This document shows, piece by piece, positions 1 to 23,194 of a stretch of 64,000 nt of DNA (the first letter of the stretch is position 1; each line of letters begins with the position of its first letter). Under the pieces are notes generated by a model that made no database searches, had not been told where the DNA came from, and saw nothing but the letters and a program-made list of their open reading frames with translations. Where the stretch lies: the NCBI GenBank assembly GCA_963573385.1, contig CAUYLG010041542.1, positions 1 through 64,000 of the forward strand, given 5' to 3'. This DNA is from Cacajao melanocephalus (Eukaryota; Chordata; Mammalia; Primates; Pitheciidae). A program made the translations under genes and the position numbers.

Positions 1-102
1 TTCTGCCTTCGTTTCATTGTTTATCCATTAGTCATTCAGGAGCAAGTTGTTCAGTTTTCCATGTGATTGTGCAGTTTTGAGTGCTTCTCTTAATCCTGAG
101 TT

Positions 103-805
103 CTAATTTGATTGCACTGTGGTGTGAGAGACTGTTATGATTTCTATTCTTTTGTATTTGCTGAGGAGTGATTTACTTCCAATTATGTGGTCAATTTTAG
201 AGTAAGTGCGATGTGGTGCTGAGAAGAATGTGTATTCTGTGGATTTGGGGTGGAGTGTCCTGTAAATGTCTATTACATTCACTTGGTCCAGATCTGCATT
301 CAAGTCCTGGATATCCTTGTTGACTTTCGTCTCGTTGATCTGTCCCATATTGTCAGTGGTGTGTTAAAATCTCCCATGATTGTTGTGCAGGAGTCTAAGT
401 CTCTTTGTAGGTTGTTAAGAACTTGCTTTATGTATCTGGGTGCTCCTGCATTGGGTGCATATATATTTAGGATAGTTAGCTCTTCTTGCTGTATTGATCC
501 TTTTACCATTATGTAATACCCTTCTTTGTCTCTTTTGATCTTTATTGGTTTAAAGTCCGTTTTATCAGAGACTAGGATTGCTACCCCTGCTTTTTTTTTT
601 GCTCTCCATTTGCTTGGTAAATCTTCTTCCATCCCTTTATTTTGAGTCTATAAGAGTCTTTGCATGTGAGATGAGTCTTCTGAATACTGCACACTGATGG
701 GTCTTGACTTTTTATCCAGTTTGCCAGTCTGTGTCTTTTGATTGGGGCATTTAGGCCATTTACATTCAATGTCAATATTGTTATGTTTGAATTTGATCCT
801 GCCAT
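103..805 (-). pseudogene. L1 ORF2 endonuclease-domain remnant
   Basis: Three adjacent minus-strand frames (581-805, 300-632, 103-348) encode consecutive parts of the apurinic-type endonuclease domain: NVNGLN near the N-terminus, then MGDFNTP, then SKIDHI. A frame change falls at a lysine (poly-A) run near 590-600, and another lies between MGDFNT and the SKIDHI segment. The motif that in active copies holds the catalytic glutamate reads QKTH here, with Lys in place of Glu, so the nuclease would be inactive even without the frameshifts. The reverse transcriptase region lies outside the window. Confidence 0.85.
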
Positions 806-867
806 TTTGCCCGTTGTTTGACGTGGTTGTTTTGCCCATTAGTTGACGTAGTTTCTTCATTGTGTCA

Positions 868-1901
868 TTGTTCTTTACCATTTGATACGCTTTTGCAGTG
901 GCTGGTACTGGTTGTTCATTTCTGTGTTTAGTACTTCCTTCAATAGCTCTTGTAAGGCAGGTCTTGTAGTGACGAAACCTCCCAGCAATTGCCTGTCTGT
1001 AAAGGATTTTATTTCTCCTTCACTTACGAAGCTTAGTTTGGCCGGTTTATGAAATTCTAGGTTGAAAGTTCTTTTCTTTAAGACTGTTGAATATTGGCCC
1101 CCACTCCTTTCTAGCTTGTAGGGTTTCTGCCGAGAGATCCACTGTGAGTCTGATGGTCTTTCCCTTGTGGGTAAGCCAACCTTTCTCTCTGGCTGCCCTT
1201 AGGATTTTTTCCTTCATTTCAACCCTGGTGAATCAGACAATTACGTGCCTTGGGGTTGCTCTTCTTGAGGAATACCTTTGCGGTGTTCTCTGTATTTCCT
1301 GGATTTGAATGTTGGCCTGCCTTGTTAGGTTAGGAAACTTTCTCTTAGATAATATCTTGAAGACTGTTTTCCAACTTGGATTCATTCTCCCTGTTACATT
1401 CAGGTACACCGATCAAGTGTAGATTAGGTCTTTTCACATAATCCCATAGTTCTTGGAGGCTTTGTTCATTTTTTTTCACTCTTTTTTCTCTAATCTTGCC
1501 TTCTCGTTTTATTTCATTGATTTGATCTTCTATCTCTGATATCCTTTCTTCTGCTTGATTGATTCGGCTGTTGAAACTTGTGTATGCCTTGCAAAGTTCT
1601 CATGGTGTGTTTTTCAGCTCCATCAAGACGTTTATGTTCTTCTCTAAGCTAGTTATTCTAGTTAGCATTCGTCTAACCTTTTTTTCAAGGTTCTTAGTTT
1701 CTTTGCATTGGGTTGAACATGGTCTTTTAACTCAGAAAAGTTTGTTATTACCCACCTTCTGAAGCCTACTTGTGTCAATTCATCAAATTCATTCTCTGTG
1801 TTTTTTTGTTGTCTTGATGGTGAGGAGTTGTGATCCCTGGGAGGAGAAGAGGTGTTCTGGTCTTCGATGGTTTCATCCTTTTTGTGCTGTTTTTTTCCCA
1901 T
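868..1901 (-). pseudogene. L1 ORF1 remnant
   Basis: The frame opens at 1901 on the minus strand with the typical lysine-rich ORF1p N-terminus and stays open to about 1662 (79 residues). Downstream the RNA-binding region is recognisable only in pieces in other frames. The normal protein is about 340 residues, so this copy is broken by frameshifts and stops. The left boundary is approximate. Confidence 0.75.
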
Positions 1902-2689
1902 CTTCGTGGATTTATCTCCCTTTGATCTTTGAAGTTGGTGATTTCAGTGGGAGTCTGAGTGTACTTTTTTTTCTATCGAGGTTGGAGCGGTATCTTTTTT
2001 GGCCTGTAGAGGGCGTTGCTGGGCTCTCTTGGGTTCAGTCAGGTTGTTGGGTGGGTGGTCCTTCCCTGGGGTTTATTTGCAGGTGGGTTTGGCCCCCCCT
2101 TCCCAATGGCGTCTCTCCCAGAGCTCGATCTTCCTGGTTGGGTTCAAACTGGTGTATTTGCTGCCTAACTCTCTAGCAGGGGCTTCAGTTTGAGTTCTCT
2201 GGGGGTGGGGCCTGCCAGGTCTTATGGTCTGTTTCCCTGCTTTCAACTCTGCCTACCCCTGTGGGACGGTCCAGCCACTGGCATTAGTCCACACTCCCGC
2301 CCAGGTCTGTGTGACAACTTGCCGCCCCAGGCAGGAGCCGCTGCTCAGATTTGCATAGACCACAGCGCCCCACCTTCTGGCAGGGCTCTCGGGGACCGTG
2401 GGTCGTATGAGGGATGAGGTAAGCACAGGATCCGAATCAGAGCACTGAGGGGGTGAAGTCCCCCCGCCCCAAGTCAGCTGCACGTTTCAGGTGGGGACAC
2501 GCTGAGCCCCTCTTGATTTGTCCCCCTGGGCGGCTCTCGCCCTGCAGCGTCTTCCCTGGGCTATTTTCAGTGCCATATCAGTCCCACTGAAATGTATGGA
2601 ATTGTGAAGTCCTCTAGCCCTCTGCGTCTCATTTGCTGGGAGCTGCATTCCGGTGTTACTTTCTCACGGCCATCTTGGAGCCCCTTCCT

Positions 2690-3337
2690 CACTGGAGCAT
2701 TTTTTTCATGCATCCCCACTCATTTCCCACGCCACTACATTAGTGCTAATAGTCCTTTTACTTAAAGAATTCCAGTGACTGGCCTTAGGAGATAACCAAG
2801 GTTGCAGAATGTCCTGCCTCAAGAAGGAATGTTGAACAATTGATTCACAGCCTTGTTGCCACAAACCAGACCATCGGTGGCCCATTATTCAAGATAACCC
2901 GGGCAAACAGATAATGCTGACCTGCATAATCTGCTCCTAATTTGTTGTACTCTTTCTGGAAAGTCAGGGAATTCTCTCATTCTCTTATGCTGCCTCCCTT
3001 ATTTCCTGGCATAAGCTCCAGTGAAACCTTGTTTGGAGAAACTATTTGTCCTCAGGTCAATTTGCATTGAGAGACCAAGAACCCATGGCCATAATAAAAT
3101 GAGGTACTGCCCCAGGCAGTTTGTTTTATTGAAGGCACTTGTTGAATCCTAGAGCCTAAACTTTAGTTCTTCCAAATCACTTTCTTCATGTATTCAATAC
3201 TGGACTTGTTCCACTGAGTCTGCATCTGGGACAAAGACTTGTGGATGTTCACTTAGGCAGTGGCCTGTAAGAGTGCTCATTGAAACACAAATCATCATTC
3301 AATCATACATCAGTAACTAATTTGTATGGAGAAAAGA
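2690..3337. other. Unassigned sequence between L1 and Alu
   Basis: About 650 bp of moderate GC. No coding frame, RNA gene or repeat family that I recognise. Confidence 0.5.
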
Positions 3338-3666
<329 letters not shown>

Positions 3667-3934
3667 CTATCAACCAAGTACTGGAAGGCGGCAGCGGTCA
3701 GAGGTGGGGTTCTGGAGAGGGTGGGAAGAAAGGAGAGGTGTGCCTAGATTTGAGGGAGATCAAATTTGGAAGGTAGGCTGCGGTCACTGCACACATTTAC
3801 CATTGAAATCATTAGTGTCAACCATGACAATGCTGTCAGAACTTGAAGACTGTTAAAACGGTCTGGAGAACTGGCATGACTTTTAAGTACGCACCTTGGG
3901 TTTATTTCTCACTTGCAGCCGGGCAGAGCATTCT

Positions 3935-3948
3935 CCTCTAGAGGGCGC
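3935..3948 (+). promoter_or_regulatory. Candidate CTCF site upstream of GMFB
   Basis: CCTCTAGAGGGCGC fits the CTCF core (CCASYAGRKGGCRS) at all but one position. It lies on the + strand at the upstream edge of the CpG island. The CNIH1 promoter has a similar site in the same orientation. Confidence 0.5.
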
Positions 3949-4024
3949 ATGGCGGGTGGAGGGAAAAAAATGCAGACACTCGCGTTCTGGCTAATTTTGA
4001 GCCGCGTCTCCTGCCGTCCGCCAT

Positions 4025-4030
4025 CACGTG
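4025..4030. promoter_or_regulatory. CACGTG E-box in GMFB promoter
   Basis: Palindromic CACGTG preceded by T (TCACGTG), the type bound by USF, MITF or TFE-family bHLH factors, directly next to a YY1-like CCGCCAT. Placement near the likely start makes it a plausible promoter element; occupancy is not shown. Confidence 0.45.
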
Positions 4031-4161
4031 CCGGCCCGCCGAGGCTGCGTTGATAGGTGGGGGCGACTGGGCCCGGCACGGGGCAGGAAGGGAGACGGCC
4101 GCCGAGCCATTCTTAAAGGCGCCCGAGTGAAGGCGACAGGCAGCTGACGGCCGGAAGGAAA

Positions 4162-14278
<10,117 letters not shown>

Positions 14279-15178
14279 TGTGAACTTCTGTGTTTTTAAA
14301 GTATTTATGTATTAACTTTACCATACTGGAACCAGACATAAATACTTATTTATGCCTAAAAATGCACTGTTACTTACAGTTTGTTTCCTGCAGTAAAGAA
14401 AAATTCTTCATTTGTGCAAAGTTTGAACAAAGAGGAAATCATCTTCATAGTAATGAAACTTTGTAAAGTGTCTCCTTATTTTGGTAATTGTTAGGTGGAC
14501 TACTTTTCCCCAGGGACTTTTTGCACTCTTGTGACTAATTTGTATAACTTAAGGTTCAGAATTTGTTACTATTTACAGACACCATTGGAAAGTGGATATA
14601 TTAGATTGTGAGAGACAACAGTTGCCTCCTTTTGACAAATACTGGATATTAGCAGTTTATTTATGAAAATAGCATATTATCACTTGTCAAATCATTGAAA
14701 TTAATTTGGGGTCAAAGACTTGAGTGACCCAGGATTGAGCCATGAATAATTTACTGTAGTGTAACCTGCATTACAAGTACATTGATCAATTCTGTATCTT
14801 CTTTGGTTCCTGTATCTTTTTAATCAAAAAACATAGAAACTATGTTCATCAATCACTCATTTTTAAGGTCGAGAAGTTAGATTTTATGATAGAGTTATGA
14901 CTGTTAGCTTTTCTCCTTATGGAAAATAGCATCTTAGTCTTAGAAATTGGTGGGTTGTAATAATCAAGGGCTTCATTCCTTTTATGTCATTTCTAGACAG
15001 TTTTGAATCTAGGTTAATAACACTTATTTATAAAGCACCTCTTAATGTCCTGTGAACACTAATTATTTTAAATGTGTTAATACTGTGCCTTTGATTTGTT
15101 AGCTTTAAAGTTAGTTTAAGACTTTTACACTGCCAGTATTCCAGATTTGGTGAAATTAATACTTTTTTAAAGGCTCCA

Positions 15179-15222
15179 AATAAAATAATTTTCTAATGTG
15201 TATATCTGAAATTTGTAATAAA
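15179..15222 (+). terminator. GMFB: Proximal GMFB poly(A) signals
   Basis: AATAAA at 15179-15184 and again at 15217-15222. Use would give a 3'UTR of about 0.95 kb. Confidence 0.55.
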
Positions 15223-15861
15223 GTCAACTTCATATTTTGAAAATTCCAACTATCTGCTTGCAATGGTGAATATATGGCAGTTGAGAGTTATAATTTTGGG
15301 TATACTTGTGATTAGTTTTGTGCCATAGGAAAAAATTATCTTAAAACTTTGGCCATAGTTAATAACTTTAACACATCAATAGAAATCACATCTTATATCC
15401 TAAATGTCAGAAGATACTCTGAACTGGATGCCTGAATAGTTAACTAAACCAGTCTTGTTAGATGATGGTATTCTTGGCATAAAGCAAGGATTCTGCTATT
15501 TGGCATACTTGTAAAAACAAATGTATAAGTAACCATTGAACATTAATTTGATAATAGGTCTAGAGACTAAAGGCTAAATTTTGTGAGTGAATTATTATCT
15601 CAGTCATCGCAAAACTAGCAAAATTTAAATTTTTGGCATGTTTTCCATTCATATGTTCTTTGCATTTTATTTTTGAGGTTTCTGTGAGAAGTAAAGATAG
15701 TTGGAATTTTCATGACATTGAATAGAACATCTTCTGTTCCCAACACTGTCTGGCTTCACTAATTTAGAAGTCAGGAAGCAATAGAAAGTTGGAGATAAGG
15801 AAGTGCTAGAGTAGGTGTTTGTTTTGGTTCTTGGAGGGAAAAGATTCTTTATGCCAATTTC

Positions 15862-15862
<1 letters not shown>

Positions 15863-15890
<28 letters not shown>
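15863..15890 (+). repeat. (AG)14 microsatellite in GMFB 3'UTR
   Basis: Pure AG dinucleotide run of 28 nt within the transcribed 3'UTR. Confidence 0.97.
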
Positions 15891-15893
<3 letters not shown>

Positions 15894-17893
15894 TTGAGAA
15901 CTCACCCAGGAAGTTTAAGAATTCTTTAAACAGGTATTTTGATATTGGAGAGTAACATGCATATAATTCTGTAGCAATGCACATGTAATTCAAGTGACTG
16001 GAGAGTGTTTTTAATGTTTTTGAATGAAGGAAATGAGATTTTGTTTCACCTGGTTTTCAGGAATAAGAGAAACTAGTGCTGCAAGATGTATTTTTTAAGG
16101 AACTTAATGAAGTTCCTTATTCTGTCTTGCATGTTTTAGTTTTGTTTATTTTTAAACTTGGAGGTCCTCCATAATGTCAGATAATATTAACCTGTCATAC
16201 ATTAGAACTTTTAGTTCCCCTACTCTCTTTAACAGGAGCAAAGAGCTGTGATAAACCATGCTTTTTTGAGCTTGTCTGACTCCTAATCAGTAACATGTTT
16301 TTTGCAAGACAACAGATTGAGGTTAGAGGATCAGTAGAACATTTTTATTCCATCTGTCCAATGGGGAGATTTACAAATCCCATGCCCTAAAGTGTTCTCA
16401 AACATTTGTATAGATTTCCCTTTCGTCTTACTAGATTTTGTGTTGTTCTTTTCAAGTATATTTCCTATTTAGTGTCTTTTTTCTACCATTCCCCACATAA
16501 TAACTCGGGACTTCATAATTCCAGCTTTTACATTCCGTATCTTTCTGGTACAACCATTCCCATTCAGCCTTAAATCTTAACCTTACCTTTTAGGCAGCAC
16601 CTTTTTTTCCTGGGACCCTCCTGCGTGGTCTTCTCAGTCAGTGTTAGTTTTGAAATTGTTGGCCCTGCATAAGTTCTGCATAGTATCTAAGGTCAAAATA
16701 GAACCAACTGGTAATCACAGTATTATTTAGTGTGGTTTCCATGACAACAAAAATACACATGAAGAAAACTTCTCAGGTTACTATGCTGAAATTCCAAAAT
16801 GTCCGAGTTTTGAATAGTGATCACTTTGTTCTGGTATTCATGCAATTATATTAGGGAAAAAGTTGGTTGATTGTTTTCGTTTAATTGACTTCTAAAATAA
16901 ATGTTCAAATTGTCTAGTTCTAAAAGTTTACTAAATGCCTTGTGCAGTTAAACATACTCTTGTTTAAGAGTGTGTTGCTAAATTTTTTTACTGTCATTAC
17001 TAAATAATCTGTGTGGCAAAATGTGTGTCAGCACTTTTCCCTCCCTTTTTATCTCCTATTTTCAGGAGTCAAATGTAGCCATAAACTGTATCCTTGTCTG
17101 ACACTTTAGCTAAAAATTTCCAGTTAGGGGAGTTTATTGCCAAATTAAATTTGGCTGTTTCCCCCCAATCCATACTGATATTAAGGAAGGTGTACTTAAA
17201 AGATGTTTGGATTACTTTTAAAACCTGAGCAATGTCATTAATCCATTTGTGGACTAGTGATGAATAGATATTTTCATAAGAGTTTAAATGCTGATATTTG
17301 GTGGAAGTAGAGAGTAACTCATATTCTATCAATTCAAGTATTCTTACCATCTTTGCTTTCCCTGTTTGTCTGATAGACTGATAGTACTGGAATCAATAGC
17401 GTTTGAGCCATTATTTGTGAGGATGTGTTTCAAACATTTCTGGACAAATCTTATTTTGTATTTCTGGAAGAATGTAATAATCTTCTAGGCCACTTAAAAC
17501 CAATGGTCCCAAGCTGAATATTCTTGAGAAATTTGTTTTTATTATGCCATTTGACATTTCAAATCAGTGCTCATATACAGTAAACTTGTGATAGAAATTG
17601 TATTATCTTGCTTTTTGAAGTATGATTCATATAAATATAATTACTTGAATATTGTTTGCGATCTTTAACATGCCAGGGCAGTTCCCACTGATTTAGATGG
17701 TCCAATATAATCTCATTCAGGAGGCTTGAAACATTAATGGTTTAGTCCTGTGAATCTTAACAGTTCTCTGTCATCGTTCAACAAAACCGACAACTGGCAC
17801 AACTTCTTAAGCTGTGGTTTCAGTCTCTGCTAGTTCATATTGCATGTTTATTTTGGACAGTCTTTTGTTAAGCATGGTGCTTGTACTGGTTTA

Positions 17894-17899
17894 AATAAA
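17894..17899 (+). terminator. GMFB: Distal GMFB poly(A) signal
   Basis: AATAAA followed within about 35 nt by a T-rich stretch (CTTTTCTTTTTTTACTC), the usual downstream element. Cleavage is expected near 17,910-17,920. Confidence 0.75.
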
Positions 17900-17929
17900 A
17901 TGTTAACATTAAAAGACTTCTAGCTTTTC

Positions 17930-18640
17930 TTTTTTTACTCACCTCTTTCCCCCTTTGGAGTTACTGGCACCTACCTGGCTCAGTTTGTGTGAGCCAGAAA
18001 CTTTATCTGGACAAACTGAGAAGCAAAATAAACAAGAGTCATTTGGCAGCTTGTGGAAGGAAAAGATAATGAGGCTATAAAAATTTCTAAAACTTGGTCT
18101 GATGCTAAAATGTAGAAAATGTCAGTGAACAATAATAGGGACAGAGAGCTATTTCAAATGATGAATGCTTGCTTTCAAAGGGAGAGTTAGAATTAGGAGA
18201 GCTGTGTACTTCCTAAGAAATCAAATTGAAGGGTTTTTTAAAAATTGAATATAGTTTATCACTATGTATTAAACACTCATTGGCAACCCATCCTACCTTT
18301 ATTACCAAGGGTACCATATGGTATGTGTTTAATAGGTGTCTACTGAATGAATACAAATCACTAACACATAGTTTTTAGTTTGCCATTTACTTCTTGGGAT
18401 AGTCATAATTTGTTATGATTGTGAAAGGAGTAGTTTATGCCTTCCTGTCTTCAAGAATTTCACAAAGAGGATTGGCCCAAGCCTGGAAACATTTATATCT
18501 TTCTTATTTCTCAAAGCCACCTACCTACTCACACAGCCAGCTCTTAAATTTTTTCACCTTCACTAAATATCTATTGTCTTTTTGTCCTTTTCACTTTTCA
18601 GCAACAAAAGCATTTGTAAGCACTTAGCCTCAGAGCATGG
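17930..18640. other. Intergenic, unassigned
   Basis: First sequence past the GMFB end. No repeat family, gene or RNA recognised. Confidence 0.5.
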
Positions 18641-18654
18641 GTGCATTCTTGTAA

Positions 18655-19400
18655 CCACCCAATGGGTTCTTCTTGCCCACTGCCCAATCTATTAAGACAG
18701 GAGAACTGCAGTCAAGAGTTTTTAATTCATGCAGACCTGGCTGTATGGAAGACCTGAGTTTTATTATTGCCCAAATCAGTGGTCCCCCACAATTCTGGAA
18801 TTGGAGATTTTAAGGATAATTTGGTGGGTAGGGGGTTGGGAAGTGAGGAGTGCTGATTGGTCAGATCAGAGATGAAATTGTGGGGGGTCAAGTGGGTTTT
18901 TCTTGGTGTCTTCTGTTACTAGGTGGGATCATAGAACTGGTTGAGCCAGATTACTCACCACAGGCTCAACCCTGTGGTACTTCAGAACACAAGGTCTGCA
19001 AAATATCTCAAGCACTGATCTTACATTTTACAACAGTGATGTTATCCCTAGGAACAATTTGAGAGGTTCCGGAATCATGCAGCCTTGGCTGCGGTGACTC
19101 CTAAACCATAATTTCTAATCTTGTAGTAGCTAATTTATTAGTCCTACAAAGGCAAACTGGTCCCCAGGCAAGAAGGGAGGTTTGTTTCAGGAAGGGGCCA
19201 TTACCATCTTTGTTTCAAAGTTAAACTATAAACCAAATTCTCCCCAAAGTTAGCCTATGCCTAGGAATAAACAAGGACAGCTTGGAGGTTAGAAGCAAGA
19301 TGGAGTTGGTTAGACAGACCTCTTTCACTGTCATGATTTTCTCATTGTAAGAATTTTTACAAAGGCAGTTTCACTCTGATTTGCATGAGGGTACACCCTG
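18655..19400 (-). mobile_element. Probable ERV-type LTR, minus strand
   Basis: About 740 bp that I recognise as a common interspersed sequence (CTGATTGGTCAG segment, AACAAGGACAGCTTGGAGG segment), with a reversed poly(A) signal TTTATT near 18760. Family not assigned; boundaries approximate. Confidence 0.45.
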
Positions 19401-19737
19401 AGTGGATATTGTATCCTTGTATAGTGTAGTTTTAGCTGTATTGGGGAGCCAGTTAAAGATGTCACTAGGGAGTTTTCACAGATAATCCTCTTACCTTCTA
19501 CTTGAGATCTGCTCCCAGGCTATGTGAAAGCTCTCTGCTGAGGTTGCTGCCCTCTTAATTATAGGAAAGAAAGAATGCGTTGGCATCCAAATGCCACCAC
19601 GCAAAGCATACAAAGCAGAAGGAGGGTGTATGTGTGACTTCCAAAGTCACTGTTACTTACAAAGTTAAGTATACATTCTCTTGCTCTGGATTTAAGGCTC
19701 TTCACATTTCTGTCCATTTCTTATCTGCACTGGACAG

Positions 19738-20050
19738 TTGTCTTAGTCTGTTTTGTGTTGCTGTAACAGGATACCTGACACCGAGTAATGTATAAAGAAC
19801 AGAAATTTGTTTCTGAGAGCTATGGAGACTGGAAAATCTAAGATCATGGTACTGGCTTCTGGTAAGGGCCTTCTGGATGTATCCTCACAAGAAACGGGTG
19901 AACCCCCTCTTGAAAGTCTTTTCTCTGGTGGCATCAGTCCAGTCATGAGGGCTTTTCCCATAAGGCTCCATCTCCCAACACTGTTGCACAGAGGATTAAG
20001 TTTCCAACGCAAGAATTGGAGGACATCTTCAGACCATAGCAATAGCTAAG
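19738..20050 (-). mobile_element. MaLR-type LTR, minus strand
   Basis: Begins TTGTCTTAGTCTGTTTTGTG, the reverse complement of the standard MaLR LTR end, and carries the matching internal segments (GGATACCTGACACCGAGTAA; ATGAGGGCTTTTCCCATAAG). Subfamily not determined. Confidence 0.7.
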
Positions 20051-20356
20051 CCTAAATATGCCCACAACCCTTTGTTAGGTGGAAATGCCCCTGCACCTGG
20101 CTGTACTTTCCTGTTCTAAGCCCCCTCCCCACCCACAGTACACACAGGACTCTTGGTATTTTCAGCCCCAGCTAGTTGAACCCAAGGGCAGCCAACCTCT
20201 ATGATGTTGCCAGACTGGTATCCAACAACAAGTTAGGCTGATCACTTTCTTGAGAGAGGCAGACAGCAGTGTAAGCTGACTGACCTTGAAAGAATGCCAT
20301 TAGATGGAGAAGAGGGAAAGAAGATGCCAGCTGGGATAGTGTAGAGTAAAGCAGGC

Positions 20357-20664
<308 letters not shown>

Positions 20665-20672
20665 AAGCAGGC

Positions 20673-20965
20673 ATGCAGAGAGTAGCTGGATTATGTTAAA
20701 GATGGAGCCCCAAATTGAGGAGCCCCACTCCCGCCTTTTAGGTTTCTGGAGCCTCTTTTGATCCAAGGCCATTCTTCACTGTCCCTTTTCTGAGGCCTGG
20801 TTGGTCAGCTTTTTCTAGGTTCCTCTGCATGTCTGTCCTTACCAGAGGCCCTCCATTACCTGTTAACCTGGGGATGTCTGTTTGTGTACAAAAGTGCCTA
20901 ACTACGATGCTATGTCTGGTTTCATCTGCCACTGTTCCCTACATTTACACTAACTCCAGCCTAAC
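20673..20965. other. Intergenic, unassigned
   Basis: No recognised element. Confidence 0.4.
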
Positions 20966-20968
20966 CAA

Positions 20969-21566
20969 ATGTGATGGTTAATTTTAGATGGCATCTGAGT
21001 GGAGTAGCAGAGGAAGATCCACCCTCAGTATGGGCAAGCACCATCCCATCTGCTGGCGGCCTGGAGAGAACAAAAACAGAAAAGGCACATGTGCTAATCT
21101 ATCTGGTAGAACTGGGATGCACTCTTCTTTCCCATCCTTGGACAAGAATTCCAGGTTCCCTGGACTTTGGGCTCTTAAGACTTATGCACCAGTGGCTCCC
21201 TGGGTTCTCGGGCCTTCGTCCTCAGACTGAGTTACTCTCAGTTACACCACTGGCTTCCAAGGTTCTGAGGCCTTCAGACTTGGCCGGAGCCACACTATCA
21301 GCATCCCAGGGTCTCCAAGTTGTAGGAAGTCTGTTTTGGGACTTCTCAGCCTCCATAATTGTGTGAGCCAACTCACCTAATAAATGCTTCCTATCTGTCT
21401 ATCTATCTATCTATATCTATCTATCTATCTATCATCTATTTATCTATCATCTATCTATCTATCTATCTATCGATCTATCTATCTATCTATCATCTGTATC
21501 TATCTGTCTATCAATCATCTATGTATCCTGTTGGTTTTGTCTCTCTGGAGAACCCTGACTAATACA
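20969..21566 (+). mobile_element. ERVL (MLT2-like) LTR with TATC expansion
   Basis: Starts TGTGATGGTTAATTTTAGAT and ends GGAGAACCCTGACTAATACA, the ends of the MLT2-type LTR family. An AATAAA at 21379-21384 lies just before a large TATC microsatellite. Confidence 0.75.
21390..21528 (+). repeat. (TATC)n microsatellite
   Basis: About 140 bp of TATC/TATCATC units with several interruptions, grown inside the LTR just after its poly(A) signal. Long enough to be polymorphic. Confidence 0.95.
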
Positions 21567-21569
21567 TCC

Positions 21570-22480
21570 TTTCATACAAACATGTCCTGAGCCTCATCTT
21601 CCTCCACCAACAGAAACACATTTTTTCCCATGCTGCTGCTGCTGCCTGCCAAAATCACCAGCCTTCAAAAATCACCCCAAATGCCATTTAAACCATGAAG
21701 TCTGTTGTTTGTTGAACTAAATATAGTACCTTCTTTAAAAAAGCAACAACAAAAAGAAAACTTTTAAACAACAAATATCATTAGAGAAAAATCAGAAAAT
21801 GCAAATAAGCAAAAATGAGACAAAAATTATATCACCCAGAGTAGTCCTTTATGGTTTTGGTTATCTTTCCCTGTCTCTGGAGGAATTCTCTGGTCTCATA
21901 GCTTTTCTGGTCACACTTAAGTATTATGGAATTACACTCATTTTCTTTTCAGGTAACAAAAATCCCAGTCTACTCTAATGTTAAAACTTCAATATCTTAC
22001 TTTCTTTAAAGCTGTCTCCCTTGCTCCATCCTCTCCTCCAACCCACCTTCTTTAAAAATATGCTTCATGTTGGGAATCCACAGTGGGGAATGGGATGTGG
22101 TCTATCCGTCATTATTGCTCCTCCTTGCTCCCCCATTGCTGGTTGTCTTTGGTTTCTCTGGGGTTGGAGGAGGAGGGGTAACCTAAGAGAACAGAAGAAA
22201 AGACTTATTAGCCTGGTACAGCTGTCATATGGAGTTGGTGCCCTCTGAATGTGGCCAATGTCAAACACATTCTCCCATGAGGTGCTTTTGTGGGTTCCTT
22301 GCTGATTCCCTCACTGGAAATTTTGGCTGCAAGTCCCTTGACTTGGGTCATGCCTCCTCTGGCTAGTGGCTTTACAACTGCTCCTCCCAGCTCTTGGCAT
22401 CTGGCAGTTGCCTCTCTGTTATAGTCACCTTGTTCCTCCAGGCTGGCATCTTGGCCAGGGTACTTTATTCAATTCCTTTG
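21570..22480. other. Intergenic, unassigned
   Basis: About 0.9 kb without recognised genes or clear repeats. Short frames on both strands at 22021-22268 have no coding features. Confidence 0.45.
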
Positions 22481-22540
22481 CAGTGTCTTAGTTCTTTCAG
22501 GATGCTATAATAAAATACCTTAGTCTGGGTAGTTTATTTA

Positions 22541-23044
<504 letters not shown>

Positions 23045-23160
23045 CTAATGCCATTTGTGAGGGTAGACGCCTCATTACCTAAGCAATTCCCAGATGCTCC
23101 ACCCGCCAACACACTGCACTGGGGATTAAGTTTCAACCTATGAATTTTGGGGGGACACAA

Positions 23161-23194
23161 AAATTTGGAGGGGGCCCCTGCCCCCTCCAAAATT
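23161..23194. repeat. GC-rich hairpin
   Basis: Inverted repeat: 14-bp arms (AAATTTGGAGGGGG against CCCCCTCCAAAATT, one mismatch) around a 6-nt loop. It lies at the junction of LTR and internal MaLR sequence. Confidence 0.85.

Larger units (their letters stand above)
1..2686 (-). mobile_element. L1 LINE, 5' half (5'UTR, ORF1, start of ORF2)
   Basis: Minus-strand L1 that enters from the left edge, so its 3' part is outside the window. Read on the minus strand it starts near 2686 with the L1 5' end, including the YY1-type core at 2668-2677, followed by a GC-rich 5'UTR (about 1905-2686), an ORF1 remnant and the ORF2 endonuclease region. Frames are broken in several places, so it is an old, inactive copy (L1PB/L1MA age by impression; subfamily not determined). 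Confidence 0.93.
14279..17918 (+). other. GMFB: GMFB 3'UTR
   Basis: About 3.6 kb of AU-rich sequence after the stop, free of Alu and L1, in keeping with the known mRNA of about 4 kb. It has several ATTTA motifs and a (GA)14 tract. There are two candidate ends: AATAAA at 15217-15222 and at 17894-17899. The distal one matches the long mRNA form. Confidence 0.85.

Noticed and set aside
21359..21590. Possible CRISPR-like or satellite array
   Set aside because: It is a simple TATC microsatellite inside an LTR, with no spacer structure.
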